Positions 16,402 to 26,302 of a stretch of DNA of 64,000 nt are shown here, one piece after another. Every line of letters starts with the position of its first letter. Positions within the stretch are counted from its first letter, which is position 1. The stretch spans positions 124,001-188,000 of the forward strand of contig DEKW01000005.1 of NCBI GenBank assembly GCA_002354055.1, written 5' to 3'. The notes beneath the pieces are model-generated. The model saw nothing but the letters and a program-made list of their open reading frames with translations. It did not search any database and was not told the origin of the DNA. The translations under genes and the position numbers were made by a program. Source of the DNA: Bacteroidales bacterium UBA2712. Lineage in GTDB: Bacteria; Bacteroidota; Bacteroidia; Bacteroidales; Paludibacteraceae.

Positions 16402-18338
16402 TGTGGGTCTAATTGCTCGTAGATAGAGTTGTTGCTGATATATTCGGGTACTAATTGTTTCATTAAAATGACGGTCGTAAATGGCTTGGTGAGACGGCTG
16501 GTCTTGATCAGTTCGTCCACTTTGGAACTGATTTGGTCAAAATCAAACTCCCGTACTCGCGCCACCATGATTTTCTCATTTGCGGTAGGCAGCGTCGTCT
16601 CTTTCTGGTTCAAGAGTTCCTCGTAGAGTTTCTCTCCCGGACGCAGTCCCGTGAACTCAATCATGATATCTTTCTCCGGGGTGTATCCCGCAAGGCGTAT
16701 CATGTTCCGCGCGAGGTCCAGAATCTTGACGGGTTTGCCCATGTCGAAGACGAATATCTCTCCGCCGTCGCCTAAAGTGCTGGCCTCCATGACGAGACAG
16801 CAGGCTTCGGGAATGGTCATGAAATAACGGATGATATCCGGGTGCGTCACGGTCACAGGTCCGCCGGCTGCAATCTGTTTGCGGAAATACGGAATGACCG
16901 AACCGTTGCTGCCGAGGACGTTACCGAACCGGGTAGTGATAAATTTCGTGCAGTCGGGGTTATCGACGTGCAGTTTGCGGAAGAGGGACTGCACATAAAT
17001 CTCCGCGATACGCTTGCTGGCGCCCATGATATTCGTGGGGTTGACGGCTTTGTCGGTAGAGATCATCACAAAGCGTTTCACTCCGTATTTGACCGCCATG
17101 TCCGCCATGTTTTTTGTGCCGGCTACGTTAGCCTGGATCGCCTCGTTGGGGAAACTCTCCATGAGCGGCACATGCTTATATGCCGCGGCGTGATAGACGA
17201 CATCCGGTCGCATCTCGCTGAAGACTTGTTCGATGCGTGCCCTATTGCGCACATCTGCAATCACCGGAATGAAACGGGCGTTAGGGAATTGCTTATTCAG
17301 GTCCAGCACAAGGTCGTGTAAGGGCGACTCCGCCATCTCCAGAAGGATTGTCACTTGAGGCGAGTATTGCTGAATCTGTCGCACCAGTTCACTTCCTATA
17401 CTTCCTGCGGCTCCGCTGACCAACACCACCTGGCCCTGGATGATCTGCCGCACGTTCTCGGTGTTGATATCAATCTGCGGACGTTCCAGGAGGTCCTCAA
17501 TGCGGATGGCCTCCACGCGACCGATTCTCTGCGTGTCAATCTCCTCGAGGTTGTCCCACTGCGTGAAATAAGGGGTAGTGAGGATGCGGATGTTATGGTC
17601 GATGAAGACTTGCAGATCTTTGGTGGGGTCAATCTCCCGCATTTTGAGCGGCGAGATGATCACATGATTGACGCCGTGCGTGTTCATCCATTCAAACAGA
17701 CGGTCGTTCAGCGGTCGTACGCGCAGACCCGCCAGGTCGTATCCGTGGCGCTCTTTAGGTCCCGCAATAAATCCCAGCGGATGATACGGGATGTTACCGG
17801 CCGAACGAAGCATCTTGGCAATCGCTATTCCGGCAGCCTGCGTACCGTAAATCATCACACGGGGACTCGCCTGATTGCGTTCTAAGGTTTCGCTCAACGT
17901 TTTTACACCCACGCGCAGCGAGAAGAGCAGCACAAACGACGTAGTGACATATATTGCCAACACGGTGTTCAGCATAGGATGCCATCCTAAGGAGCGCTGC
18001 ATCATAACATTCACAATCGCCAAGATCAGACCTGTGCAGATATTTGACAAGAGTACTTTAACCGTGTCAATGAAAGTCGAATAGCGCAGAATACCTGAAT
18101 AGGTATGGAACACCCAGAAGGCGATGACCTGTACGACCATTACGATCAAGTACTGCGAGCCGATGGGAACAATCTGTTTGTCGAGATTGACGTAGTTCAA
18201 GAAACCACTCCCGACCCACACGCTGATCCAAAACGCAATGGAACAAAGCATCACGTCCATCAGCAGCACGCCCCACCGCGGTAGGTAACTCATCTGCGGG
18301 ATATGGGAAAAAATATCCGAGTTTCGTAATTCGTTCAT
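16398..18338 (-). CDS. FlaA1/CapD-like nucleoside-diphosphate-sugar epimerase/dehydratase
   Basis: About 646 residues from an ATG one base after the uvrA stop (MNELRNSDIFSHIPQMSYLP); starts at 18353 or 18374 would overlap uvrA. Four N-terminal transmembrane helices are followed by a CoA-binding-like Rossmann region (MIYGTQAAGIAIAKML) and a second Rossmann domain with VSGAAGSIGSELVRQI (NAD(P) site, about residue 305), STDKAVNPTNIMGASK (a YxxxK variant in which the Tyr is replaced, as in the PglF/CapD family) and LRPGEKLYEELL. Typical activity: a UDP-GlcNAc 4,6-dehydratase making precursors of unusual sugars for surface glycans. It acts upstream of the WecA-like transferase. Confidence 0.9.
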   Translation of the reverse strand: MNELRNSDIFSHIPQMSYLPRWGVLLMDVMLCSIAFWISVWVGSGFLNYVNLDKQIVPIGSQYLIVMVVQVIAFWVFHTYSGILRYSTFIDTVKVLLSNICTGLILAIVNVMMQRSLGWHPMLNTVLAIYVTTSFVLLFSLRVGVKTLSETLERNQASPRVMIYGTQAAGIAIAKMLRSAGNIPYHPLGFIAGPKERHGYDLAGLRVRPLNDRLFEWMNTHGVNHVIISPLKMREIDPTKDLQVFIDHNIRILTTPYFTQWDNLEEIDTQRIGRVEAIRIEDLLERPQIDINTENVRQIIQGQVVLVSGAAGSIGSELVRQIQQYSPQVTILLEMAESPLHDLVLDLNKQFPNARFIPVIADVRNRARIEQVFSEMRPDVVYHAAAYKHVPLMESFPNEAIQANVAGTKNMADMAVKYGVKRFVMISTDKAVNPTNIMGASKRIAEIYVQSLFRKLHVDNPDCTKFITTRFGNVLGSNGSVIPYFRKQIAAGGPVTVTHPDIIRYFMTIPEACCLVMEASTLGDGGEIFVFDMGKPVKILDLARNMIRLAGYTPEKDIMIEFTGLRPGEKLYEELLNQKETTLPTANEKIMVARVREFDFDQISSKVDELIKTSRLTKPFTTVILMKQLVPEYISNNSIYEQLDPQ

Positions 18339-18339
18339 G

Positions 18340-21081
18340 TTATATTTTTTCATGGTTATTGATGATTTTGGCAAGGTACTTGCCTGTGTAACTTTCTTTA
18401 CATTTGCTGACTTCTTCGGGCGTACCGGAACAAACGATCTGTCCGCCTTCTTTGCCTCCCTCAGGGCCTAAATCAATCACATGGTCCGCAGCCAGAATGA
18501 CCGCGGGGTTATGCTCAATGATGATAACCGTGTGGCCTTTGCTGATCAGGCGGTTGAGGGCTTTGAGCAGCACTTCTATATCGCGATGATGCAGGCCTGT
18601 GGTGGGTTCGTCAAAGACGAAAATCGTCGGTGAGCTGTTCTCCTGCGCCAGGAAAGAAGCCAACTTCACACGCTGGCTCTCACCGCCGGAGAGGGTACTG
18701 CTGCTTTGCCCCAGTTGGATGTAGCCGATACCCACATCCTGCAGCGGTTTTAGTTTCTGCACGATGCGTTCACAATCGGGATCCTGACTGAAGAAATCAA
18801 TCGCCTGATTAACGGTCATGCAGAGGATATCGTAGATGGATTTATCGCGGTAATGCACATCGAGGACATCCTGTTTGAAGCGCTTGCCGTGGCATTGCTC
18901 ACATTCCAGAATCAAGTCCGCCATGAACTGCATCTCGATCGTGATTGTGCCTTCGCCCTGGCAGGTCTCACATCTGCCGCCGGGGGTGTTGAAGGAGAAA
19001 TGCGCCGGCGTGAAACCTAACTGTTTTGCCAAGGGTTGCTCGGCATATAGCCGCCGGATCTCGTCGTAAGCCTTGAGGTACGTCACGGGGTTACTGCGGC
19101 TGGAACGGCTGAGCGGGTTCTGGTCCACAAACTCGATATCCTTCATCAGATGGAGGCTACCGTGCAGATGTCCGAAATCGCCGGTGTGCTCGGTGAAAAC
19201 GGATCCGTAATGCTTCTTGAGGGCAGGGTAGAGGACCTTGCTTACCAGAGATGATTTGCCACTTCCGCTCACGCCCGTAACGACGGTCATCACATGCAGG
19301 GGGAACCGCACGGTAAGGTTCTTGAGGTTGTTCTCGCACGCCCCTTCAATCTCGATATAGTTGTTCCAATGCCTTCTCTGTGCGGGTATCTCGAATCGGA
19401 ACTGATCCATCCGCGGCTTGCCTTCATAGACCACTTCACCGCCATGTCTGCCGGCGTCCGGACCTATCTCGATGATGTGATCCGCTGCGGCGATGATATC
19501 CTCGTCGTGCTCGACGACGACGATTGTGTTGCCTAAATCGCGCAACTGTTGGAGCACGTGAATCAGCCTCTCCGTGTCCCGCGGGTGCAGACCGATGGAC
19601 GGTTCGTCCAATACATATAGCGACCCTACCAGGCTGCTACCTAATGATTTAGCAATGCTGATTCGCTGGCTCTCACCGCCGGAGAGGGTCGTGCTCTGGC
19701 GGTTGAGCGTGAGGTAACTGAGCCCCACATCTTTCATAAATTGCAGCCGGCTCTTGATCTCCGCGAGCACCATCTCCACCGTCTTTGTCTCTGTTTCGCT
19801 GAGTTGTAACTCGTCGAACCAGATGTCTAAATCCGAGATGGACATCGTGCAGAGCTGCTGAATACTCTTACCGCCGACGATTACATAACCTGCCTCTTTG
19901 CGCAGGTGGAGACCGTTGCATACCGGGCAGGTTGTCTTGCCTTTATAGCGTGCCAGCATCACTTTGTATTGCAGTTTCGAATACTGCTCTTTCTCCAGCT
20001 CTTTGAAGAACTCATGCAGTCCACGGAAATACTCGTTTCCGCTCCAAAGCAGCTGTTTCTGCTCGGCAGTCAGGGCGTAGAAGGGTGTATGAATCGGGAA
20101 ATCGAATTTCGCTGCATTGAATATCAACGCATCCAGCCATGGTTTCATCTTCTCGCTCTGCCAGCAAGCAATGGCTTGTTCGTAGATAGTCTTGGACTTA
20201 TCGGGTACTACGAGATCCGGATCAATTCCCATGACGGTTCCTACGCCCTTACATTCCGGACAAGCTCCCACCGGGCTGTTGAAATCGAAGAGGTGTTCGC
20301 TGGGTTCCACAAACTGTATCCCGTCTGCTTCAAAGCGCTCGGTGAACACTTTCTCGCGGTTGTTGACCCATACGCGGCACTCGCCGTTACCTTCAAAGAA
20401 AGCAGTCTGCACGGAGTCGGCAAAGCGATTACTCGTAGCTTGTTCATGATCGACCACCACGCGATCGACCAGAAGGTATGCTTCATGCCCCTCTATCTTC
20501 TGCCATGTACTGTTGTCCAACCGCACGCTGTCGCCGTCAATCATCATTCGGCTGAAGCCCTGGCTCTGCCACAAGGTCAACTGCTCTTGCAGGGTTCTTC
20601 CTTCCGGCAGCACAATCGGGCTCATCAGATAGAGCCGTGCTCCGTCTTCTTGCGATTCCATATATTGCACGACGTCTCGAATGGTGTTCCTGCGAACTTC
20701 TTCTCCGCTCACGGGCGAGTACGTGTGGCCTGCGCGCGCGTACAATAATTTTAAATAGTCGTAAATCTCCGTCACGGTACCAACCGTGGAACGGGGATTA
20801 CGACTTGTTACTTTTTGCTGGATAGCGATAGCCGGCGGGATTCCTTCTATCTTCTCCACCTCCGGTTTCTGCATCCTGCCCATGAACTGTCGCGCGTACG
20901 CGCTCAAACTCTCCACATATCGTCTTTGCCCTTCTGCATACAGCGTATCAAACGCCAGCGAACTCTTGCCGCTGCCGCTCACACCCGTTATTACCACCAG
21001 CTTGTTGCGGGGTATATCTACCGAGATATGTTTGAGGTTATGGGTGTCTGCTCCTTCTATATGAATGAAATCACTTTCCAC
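18340..21081 (-). CDS. uvrA: UvrA excinuclease subunit
   Basis: A 913-residue DNA-damage sensor of nucleotide excision repair. Two ABC modules with Walker A GVSGSGKSSLAFDT (about residue 32) and GVSGSGKSSLVSKV (about 610), and two LSGGESQR signatures. Zinc modules: CPECKGVG..., and CETCQGEG with CEQCHGKRF. It starts with GTG at 21081, overlapping the end of the HU-LysM gene by 11 bases; the sequence ESDFIHIEGADTHNLKHI is the normal UvrA beginning. Length is within the family range. Confidence 0.97.
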   Translation of the reverse strand: MESDFIHIEGADTHNLKHISVDIPRNKLVVITGVSGSGKSSLAFDTLYAEGQRRYVESLSAYARQFMGRMQKPEVEKIEGIPPAIAIQQKVTSRNPRSTVGTVTEIYDYLKLLYARAGHTYSPVSGEEVRRNTIRDVVQYMESQEDGARLYLMSPIVLPEGRTLQEQLTLWQSQGFSRMMIDGDSVRLDNSTWQKIEGHEAYLLVDRVVVDHEQATSNRFADSVQTAFFEGNGECRVWVNNREKVFTERFEADGIQFVEPSEHLFDFNSPVGACPECKGVGTVMGIDPDLVVPDKSKTIYEQAIACWQSEKMKPWLDALIFNAAKFDFPIHTPFYALTAEQKQLLWSGNEYFRGLHEFFKELEKEQYSKLQYKVMLARYKGKTTCPVCNGLHLRKEAGYVIVGGKSIQQLCTMSISDLDIWFDELQLSETETKTVEMVLAEIKSRLQFMKDVGLSYLTLNRQSTTLSGGESQRISIAKSLGSSLVGSLYVLDEPSIGLHPRDTERLIHVLQQLRDLGNTIVVVEHDEDIIAAADHIIEIGPDAGRHGGEVVYEGKPRMDQFRFEIPAQRRHWNNYIEIEGACENNLKNLTVRFPLHVMTVVTGVSGSGKSSLVSKVLYPALKKHYGSVFTEHTGDFGHLHGSLHLMKDIEFVDQNPLSRSSRSNPVTYLKAYDEIRRLYAEQPLAKQLGFTPAHFSFNTPGGRCETCQGEGTITIEMQFMADLILECEQCHGKRFKQDVLDVHYRDKSIYDILCMTVNQAIDFFSQDPDCERIVQKLKPLQDVGIGYIQLGQSSSTLSGGESQRVKLASFLAQENSSPTIFVFDEPTTGLHHRDIEVLLKALNRLISKGHTVIIIEHNPAVILAADHVIDLGPEGGKEGGQIVCSGTPEEVSKCKESYTGKYLAKIINNHEKI

Positions 21082-22234
21082 TACCTAATGCTTCCTTCTG
21101 CAGTCTTTCCAAGGTTGCCATCGTCTCTGCGTTCGTCGTGTCTAACTGTAAATCTGTCAGTTTCGGCACGCGGATAGGAGTTCCCACTTCGATGCTATTT
21201 GCATTTTTGATCACGTCCCGGTTCGCGTCGTATAAATACGGCCAGTAAATCTTCGCGCCGTAGTAGCGTTTTGCCATCCATGTCAGTCGGCTCGCTTCGT
21301 GCATCGCTTCGGTGGTAATCAGCTCAGGATACTTGCCATCTGCAGGACTTACGGAACGCGATGCTTCCATCCATTCTGCCATGATCTGCTCCTTGGGGAT
21401 TCTTCCCTCCGGAATATTCTCGAGGTCTTCGTTCTCCGTCGCTTCGTTCAGTTCGACCTCCGGAGCGGGTTCTTTTGGCACTTCCACCTGCTCATCCTCT
21501 ACCGATAGTGCCGTCTCCGTCGTATCCGCTACGAGTTCTGTCTCGTTCGGCTGGATCAGCGATTGCAAGATATTGCCTAACTGGTGACGCAGGAAGAAAT
21601 AACCAACCAAGAGAAGCATCAATAAAACTACTACGCAGATCAATGTGTCGCGCAGGAAATGCGTTTTCTTGGGTTCCTTAACCACTATTACGGGCTCGGG
21701 CTCCGATACCACTACCGGTTCTTCCACAGCCGGTTCTTCCACAGCCGGTTCTTCCACTACCGGTTCTTCCACAACCGTCTCCACTGCAACGGGTTCCGGC
21801 TCAGGTTCTTTTACTTCTTCTTTAGGGCTTTGACCGAGGTCTCCGAGGATGTCAACAATCTCTTCGGCCTGCGCGCCTAATTTCTTTAGCGGGTCAATCT
21901 CCTTTGGTTGTTCGCTCTCTGCGGTTGGTTCTGCGCTACTTAGTACGCTCTTCTCCACCAGTTCTTTCACACCGGCCTCCGGCGCAAAGACCAACTTGCT
22001 GTAGCCCTCGATCATGATTTCTTCGCCGGTATTGACATTTACACTCTTACGAGGAGCAACGGCCTGTACTTTGAACGTGCCTAAACCATTGATCTTAACC
22101 TGTTTGTCATTTTTTAGAGCCTCTACTAACTGGCTCTGTATTGCATTGAGAAAAGCAGCAGCCTGCTTCTCATTCACTCCCGCACGTGCAGCTAACACAC
22201 GTCTCAAATCGGTCCAACTCAGTTTATCTGCCAT
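21071..22234 (-). CDS. HU-domain protein fused to a transmembrane segment and a LysM-like tail
   Basis: A 387-residue three-part protein. Residues 1-90 are an HU/IHF-fold DNA-binding domain (KINGLGTFKVQAVAPRKSV). Residues about 145-185 are an acidic Pro/Val/Glu repeat (EEPVVEEPAVEEP). A single transmembrane helix (LICVVVLLMLLLVGYFFL) follows near 200, and the C-terminus (about 305-365) has a LysM-like fold (LTWMAKRYYGAKIYWPYLYDAN ... VGTPIRVPKL) that would sit in the periplasm. The layout suggests a protein tying DNA to the cell wall. A plain HU gene lies 2 bases upstream. I recall HU proteins with such tails in Bacteroidales, without a defined role. Confidence 0.8.
   Translation of the reverse strand: MADKLSWTDLRRVLAARAGVNEKQAAAFLNAIQSQLVEALKNDKQVKINGLGTFKVQAVAPRKSVNVNTGEEIMIEGYSKLVFAPEAGVKELVEKSVLSSAEPTAESEQPKEIDPLKKLGAQAEEIVDILGDLGQSPKEEVKEPEPEPVAVETVVEEPVVEEPAVEEPAVEEPVVVSEPEPVIVVKEPKKTHFLRDTLICVVVLLMLLLVGYFFLRHQLGNILQSLIQPNETELVADTTETALSVEDEQVEVPKEPAPEVELNEATENEDLENIPEGRIPKEQIMAEWMEASRSVSPADGKYPELITTEAMHEASRLTWMAKRYYGAKIYWPYLYDANRDVIKNANSIEVGTPIRVPKLTDLQLDTTNAETMATLERLQKEALGSGK
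21715..21782. repeat. 18-bp tandem repeat encoding VEEPA
   Basis: Four near-identical units containing ccggttcttccac in tandem lie in the HU-LysM gene and encode the acidic VEEPA/VEEPV linker. Confidence 0.85.
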
Positions 22235-22236
22235 AG

Positions 22237-22515
22237 TTAGAGTTTTTTGAATTCGTCTTTAATAGTTCCAGCCGGTTTGAACACTAGTTGGTTCTTACTC
22301 GGCACGATAGACCGTTCTCCCGTCCGAGGGTGTACGATAGTACGCGCTTGGCGCTCCTTTATCTCAAGCGCTCCAAGCCCCTGCAACTGGATTGACTTTC
22401 CGTCCATCAGACTCTCGCGAATGATGGCATTCATCGTGGTCATCAGTTGTTCTGTTTCTTTTTTGCTCAGTCCCGATTTGTCGGCAACCAGGCCCAGAAA
22501 TTCTTTTGTCAGCAT
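22237..22515 (-). CDS. HU family DNA-binding protein
   Basis: A 92-residue HU/IHF-like nucleoid protein: an N-terminal helical pair (TKEFLGLVADKSGLSKKETE) followed by the beta-arm region LQGLGALEIKERQARTIVHPRTGE. It lies between rimO and the HU-LysM fusion on the same strand with gaps of 10 and 2 bases. The neighbouring fusion has a related domain, so the two may form hetero-dimers (inference). Confidence 0.93.
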   Translation of the reverse strand: MLTKEFLGLVADKSGLSKKETEQLMTTMNAIIRESLMDGKSIQLQGLGALEIKERQARTIVHPRTGERSIVPSKNQLVFKPAGTIKDEFKKL

Positions 22516-22525
22516 GGTATGTTTG

Positions 22526-23839
22526 TTATTCTATTTCTCCGTATAAGTCAAACTCTTCCGCTTTCGTGATCTTCACCTCGTAGAACTCTCCCACTTTCAG
22601 CTCTGCTTTTTGGGGGGTTACAAGGACTTCACAATCCACCTCCGGGCTGTCGTACTGCGTCCGGCCGATAAAATAATCTCCTTCCTTTCGGTCGATGATC
22701 ACTTTCTCTGTTTTGCCCACAAACCGTTGCATCAACTCGCCGCTGATCTCTTGTTGGATTGCCATCAGCTCGGCAGCCCGCGCCTCTTTCACTTCCTGCG
22801 GAATATCGTCTTTGTAATGCCGGTTGGCATATGTGCCTTCTTCGTCGGAATAGGCAAAACAGCCCATTCGGTCGAAGCGCATCTCTTTCACCCATTGTTT
22901 TAGTTCCTCAAAATCCTCTTCTGTCTCGCCCGGATGGCCGACCAAAAGGGTAGTGCGGATACAGATTCCAGGCACTTTCTCGCGGATCTTATGAATCAGG
23001 GCATCTTGTTCTGCGCGTGTTATATGCCGCCGCATTAGCGACAACATGTGGTCCGTACAATGTTGCAGAGCGATGTCGAGGTACTTGCACACATTCGGAT
23101 GTTTCGCCATTACGTCTAATAGTCCTTCCGGGAAATCGGTCGGGTAGGCATAATGCAAGCGAATCCATTGTACGCCCTCTATCTGCGCCATCTCGTCGAT
23201 GAGTTCAGGCAGGAGGTGTTTTTTTTCGATATCCAGACCATAACTGCTCAGATCCTGCGCGATGACGTTCAGTTCCTTGACGCCTTGGGACACCAACCAC
23301 CGCACTTCTGCGAGGATTTCCTCTTTGGGTCGGCTGGTATGTCGACCTGTGATTAGCGGGATGGCGCAGTACGAACACATGCGGTTGCATCCCTCCGAAA
23401 TTTTCAAATAGGCATAGTGTGAGGGGGTTGTAATGTGCCGTTCATAGATGCTGTATGGTCTAGGATTGATTCGATTTTGGTAGGATCCGATAAGGTCTTT
23501 CATCCTTTCGAAGTCGAATTTGCCAAAATAAGCATCGACTTCCGGCATTTCCGCTTCGAGTTCGGCGCGATAGCGCTCGGATAGACATCCCATGACTATG
23601 AGGAGTCTGAGTTTGCCGGCTTTCTTGCGCTCCGCCATTTGTAGGATCATGTTGATGCTTTCCTCCTTGGCATCGCCGATAAATCCGCAGGTGTTGATGA
23701 CGCAGATTTCGCCTTTCGGGTCGTCGGAGTCATGCACACAGCGCCATCCGGCAGCTTCCAACTGCCGCATGATACGCTCTGCATCTACCAGATTTTTCGA
23801 ACACCCAAGCGTTATGAAATCAATGACACCTTTTTGCAT
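22526..23839 (-). CDS. rimO: RimO, ribosomal protein S12 methylthiotransferase
   Basis: A 437-residue radical-SAM enzyme that methylthiolates a conserved Asp of ribosomal protein S12. N-terminal UPF0004 domain with the cysteines of GCSKNLVD, NTCGFI and MGCLSER. The radical-SAM cluster is CNRMCSYCAIP, and a C-terminal TRAM domain follows. RimO rather than MiaB is favoured by TLGCSKNLVDAERIM and by the length. Upstream lies a repeat-filled gap to recQ. Confidence 0.95.
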   Translation of the reverse strand: MQKGVIDFITLGCSKNLVDAERIMRQLEAAGWRCVHDSDDPKGEICVINTCGFIGDAKEESINMILQMAERKKAGKLRLLIVMGCLSERYRAELEAEMPEVDAYFGKFDFERMKDLIGSYQNRINPRPYSIYERHITTPSHYAYLKISEGCNRMCSYCAIPLITGRHTSRPKEEILAEVRWLVSQGVKELNVIAQDLSSYGLDIEKKHLLPELIDEMAQIEGVQWIRLHYAYPTDFPEGLLDVMAKHPNVCKYLDIALQHCTDHMLSLMRRHITRAEQDALIHKIREKVPGICIRTTLLVGHPGETEEDFEELKQWVKEMRFDRMGCFAYSDEEGTYANRHYKDDIPQEVKEARAAELMAIQQEISGELMQRFVGKTEKVIIDRKEGDYFIGRTQYDSPEVDCEVLVTPQKAELKVGEFYEVKITKAEEFDLYGEIE

Positions 23840-23847
23840 ATAAATGA

Positions 23848-23908
23848 CTCAAACTACCCAAAACTACCAAACTACCCAAAACTACCAAACTACCCAACTA
23901 CCAAAAGG
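23848..23908. repeat. ACTACCCAAA-type junction repeat
   Basis: Units actacccaaa and actaccaaa alternate about six times in the gap between recQ and rimO. No gene or terminator is seen here. Confidence 0.85.
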
Positions 23909-23931
23909 TCTAAAGCAATCTAACCTACTAA

Positions 23932-26115
23932 TTAGTTGCCCAAATCGCAGTGGAATTTGATTCGTACGAGGCGGACGTGAATCTCGTCGTAGTAGTCCTC
24001 TCCGAGTTCCTCCATGGCTTTTTTGATATTGTCGTTTTCCGCCTCTTTGAAGTATTCGTAAATCTCCTCTTCTTCGTCGGGATCAACCACTTCCTGGATG
24101 AAATAATTGATGTCGATCTTGGTTCCGGAGAAGACGATTGCCTCCAACTCGTCCAACATCTCCTCCATGGACATGCCGTTGCTCTCCGCGAGGTCGTCCA
24201 GATCGACCCGGCGGTCGATGGCTTGAATAATCTGTTTCTTACGCGTCGATTTCTTGGCTACGGTACGTATGCGCAAGTCCTCTGGACGTATGATTTCGTT
24301 CTCATCGACATACTCTTTGATGATCCGAAGGAACTCGTCGCCGTATCGTTTTGCTTTCGCGACGCCGACGCCCGGAATGGTCAACAACTCCTCCATCGTA
24401 ATCGGATAGGTTGTAGCCATGGCCTCGAGGCTCGGGTCCTGGAAGATGACAAACGGCGGTACGTCGTTCTTTTTCGCTACTTTCCGTCGTATATCTTTGA
24501 GGATGGAGAAGAGTACTTCATCCGCCGCGGCGCATGTAGCTCCAGCGCCTTCCATGATCTCGTCTTCCTCGTCCTGAATCTCGATCGGTACTTCGAATTT
24601 GCCCGGTTTTCGCAGGAATTTTATACCATCTTTGGTCAGTTTGAGGTCGCCGTATGAATCCACATCTTTCTTTAACATTCCGGCTACCAATGCCTGGCGA
24701 ATGATGGCATGTAAGGTGCTCTCCTCCTCATCGCTTGCGGCGCCGTAGTTCTCCAGCTCGTCGTGGTGATAACTCATCACTTCCGCTGTCTGGTTGCCGT
24801 GTAGGATATCTACGATATGCTCAGCTTTGTGGTGCTCGTTCACCTGTTTGACGGTCTCCAGAATTAACTCCAGGAGTTCGCTTGCATCCACCTGTTTGTA
24901 TGTTTTCCGGCAGTTATCGCAGTTGCCGCATTTCTCTTCGTTGTACTCTTCGCCAAAATAGTGCAGCAGCAGTTTTCGCCGGCAGATAGTACTCTCGGCG
25001 TAACTCTGGGTCTCAAAGAGTAGTTGGTTGCCGATGCCGATCTCTTTTGGGGTCTTGTCTTTCTGAAACCGCCGCAGACGCTCTATGTCGTCCGGAGAGT
25101 AGAAACAGAGACATATACCTTCTCCGCCGTCGCGTCCGGCACGTCCGGTCTCCTGATAGTATCCCTCAAGGCTCTTGGGGATGTCGTAATGTACGACGAA
25201 ACGCACGTCGGGTTTGTCGATGCCCATTCCGAACGCGATCGTAGCCACAATGACTTGTACTTCCTCCATGAGGAAAGCATCCTGGTTGGCTGTTCTGGTT
25301 TGTGCATCCATGCCGGCATGATAAGCGCGCGCCGAGATACCATTGACATGCAGTACTTCCGCTAAATCTTCGACTTCTTTGCGAGCCAGGCAATAGACAA
25401 TACCGCTCTTGCCCTCCATACTGCGTATGAAACGCACGAGATCTTTGTCCACGTCGGCAGTTTTCGGGCGTACTTCATAGTATAAATTGGGGCGGTTGAA
25501 ACTGGATTTGAAGACAGTAGCATCGGGCATGCCGAGGTTCTTCTGGATATCTTTCTGTACCTTCGGCGTAGCTGTAGCTGTCAGCGCAATGATCGGCGCC
25601 TTTCCGATACGCTGCACCATGCTGCGGATCTGGCTGTACTCCGGTCGGAAATCATGTCCCCACTCGGAGATACAATGCGCCTCATCGACGGCGTAAAAGC
25701 TGATTTTTACACCTTTCAAGAAATCCACGTTCTCCGCCTTCTGAAGGCTCTCCGGCGCCAAGTACAGCAACTTCGTCTTGCCACCCAAAACATCATCCTT
25801 GACAGCGTTGATCTCTCCTCGGCTCAGACTGGAGTTGATAAAATGCGCTACGCCTTCCTCCTCCGAGTAGTTCCGCATCGCATCCACCTGGTTCTTCATC
25901 AGCGCAATCAGCGGACTAATCACGATTGCCACGCCGTCCATCAGCAAAGATGGCAGCTGGTAGCACAGGCTCTTTCCTCCTCCCGTAGGCATCAACACAA
26001 ACGTGTCATGACCATCCATTACATTCCGGATGATAGCCTCTTGATTACCTTTGAACGTGTCGAACCCGAAATAGTCCTGCAACGCCTTTACTAATTCCTC
26101 ATGTGTTACTTCCAT
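23932..26115 (-). CDS. recQ: RecQ-family ATP-dependent DNA helicase
   Basis: A 727-residue 3'-5' DNA helicase of recombination and repair. Motif I PTGGGKSLCYQLP (about residue 42), DEAH box DEAHCISEWGHDFRPEY, motif VI QETGRAGRDG, the RecQ zinc cysteines (CRRKLLLHYF ... CGNCDNC), a winged helix, and an HRDC-type region near 540-600 (FVIFQDPSLEAMA...LLTIPGVGVAKAKRYG). An acidic extension after the HRDC (about 600-727) makes it longer than E. coli RecQ, as often in this phylum. It is transcribed from a promoter at 26139-26169. Confidence 0.95.
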   Translation of the reverse strand: MEVTHEELVKALQDYFGFDTFKGNQEAIIRNVMDGHDTFVLMPTGGGKSLCYQLPSLLMDGVAIVISPLIALMKNQVDAMRNYSEEEGVAHFINSSLSRGEINAVKDDVLGGKTKLLYLAPESLQKAENVDFLKGVKISFYAVDEAHCISEWGHDFRPEYSQIRSMVQRIGKAPIIALTATATPKVQKDIQKNLGMPDATVFKSSFNRPNLYYEVRPKTADVDKDLVRFIRSMEGKSGIVYCLARKEVEDLAEVLHVNGISARAYHAGMDAQTRTANQDAFLMEEVQVIVATIAFGMGIDKPDVRFVVHYDIPKSLEGYYQETGRAGRDGGEGICLCFYSPDDIERLRRFQKDKTPKEIGIGNQLLFETQSYAESTICRRKLLLHYFGEEYNEEKCGNCDNCRKTYKQVDASELLELILETVKQVNEHHKAEHIVDILHGNQTAEVMSYHHDELENYGAASDEEESTLHAIIRQALVAGMLKKDVDSYGDLKLTKDGIKFLRKPGKFEVPIEIQDEEDEIMEGAGATCAAADEVLFSILKDIRRKVAKKNDVPPFVIFQDPSLEAMATTYPITMEELLTIPGVGVAKAKRYGDEFLRIIKEYVDENEIIRPEDLRIRTVAKKSTRKKQIIQAIDRRVDLDDLAESNGMSMEEMLDELEAIVFSGTKIDINYFIQEVVDPDEEEEIYEYFKEAENDNIKKAMEELGEDYYDEIHVRLVRIKFHCDLGN

Positions 26116-26138
26116 AACTCAAAAACTCAATTTGGCTA

Positions 26139-26169
26139 CAAAAGTACGAAAAAAATATTACATGTGCAA
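26139..26169 (-). promoter_or_regulatory. Bacteroidota-type promoter for recQ
   Basis: On the minus strand: TTG, 20 bases, TACTTTTG, 24 bases before the recQ ATG. The -33 box reads TTGCACAT. Confidence 0.75.
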
Positions 26170-26216
26170 ATAAAAATCAAAAAAAATAAAAAAATCAAAA
26201 AAAATGCATGTCCCTC

Positions 26217-26247
26217 TTGCATATTCGAAAAAAAAGCAGTAATTTTG
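26217..26247 (+). promoter_or_regulatory. Bacteroidota-type promoter for the transporter/Sus operon
   Basis: TTGCATAT, then TAATTTTG 20 bases after the TTG, in an A/T-rich divergent region. The transcript would start about 50 bases before the transporter ATG. Confidence 0.8.
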
Positions 26248-26302
26248 TACCCGATTTGTAAAGTGCACTTATCAAATCGTTTAATTTGAAACAAATTATA
26301 CC

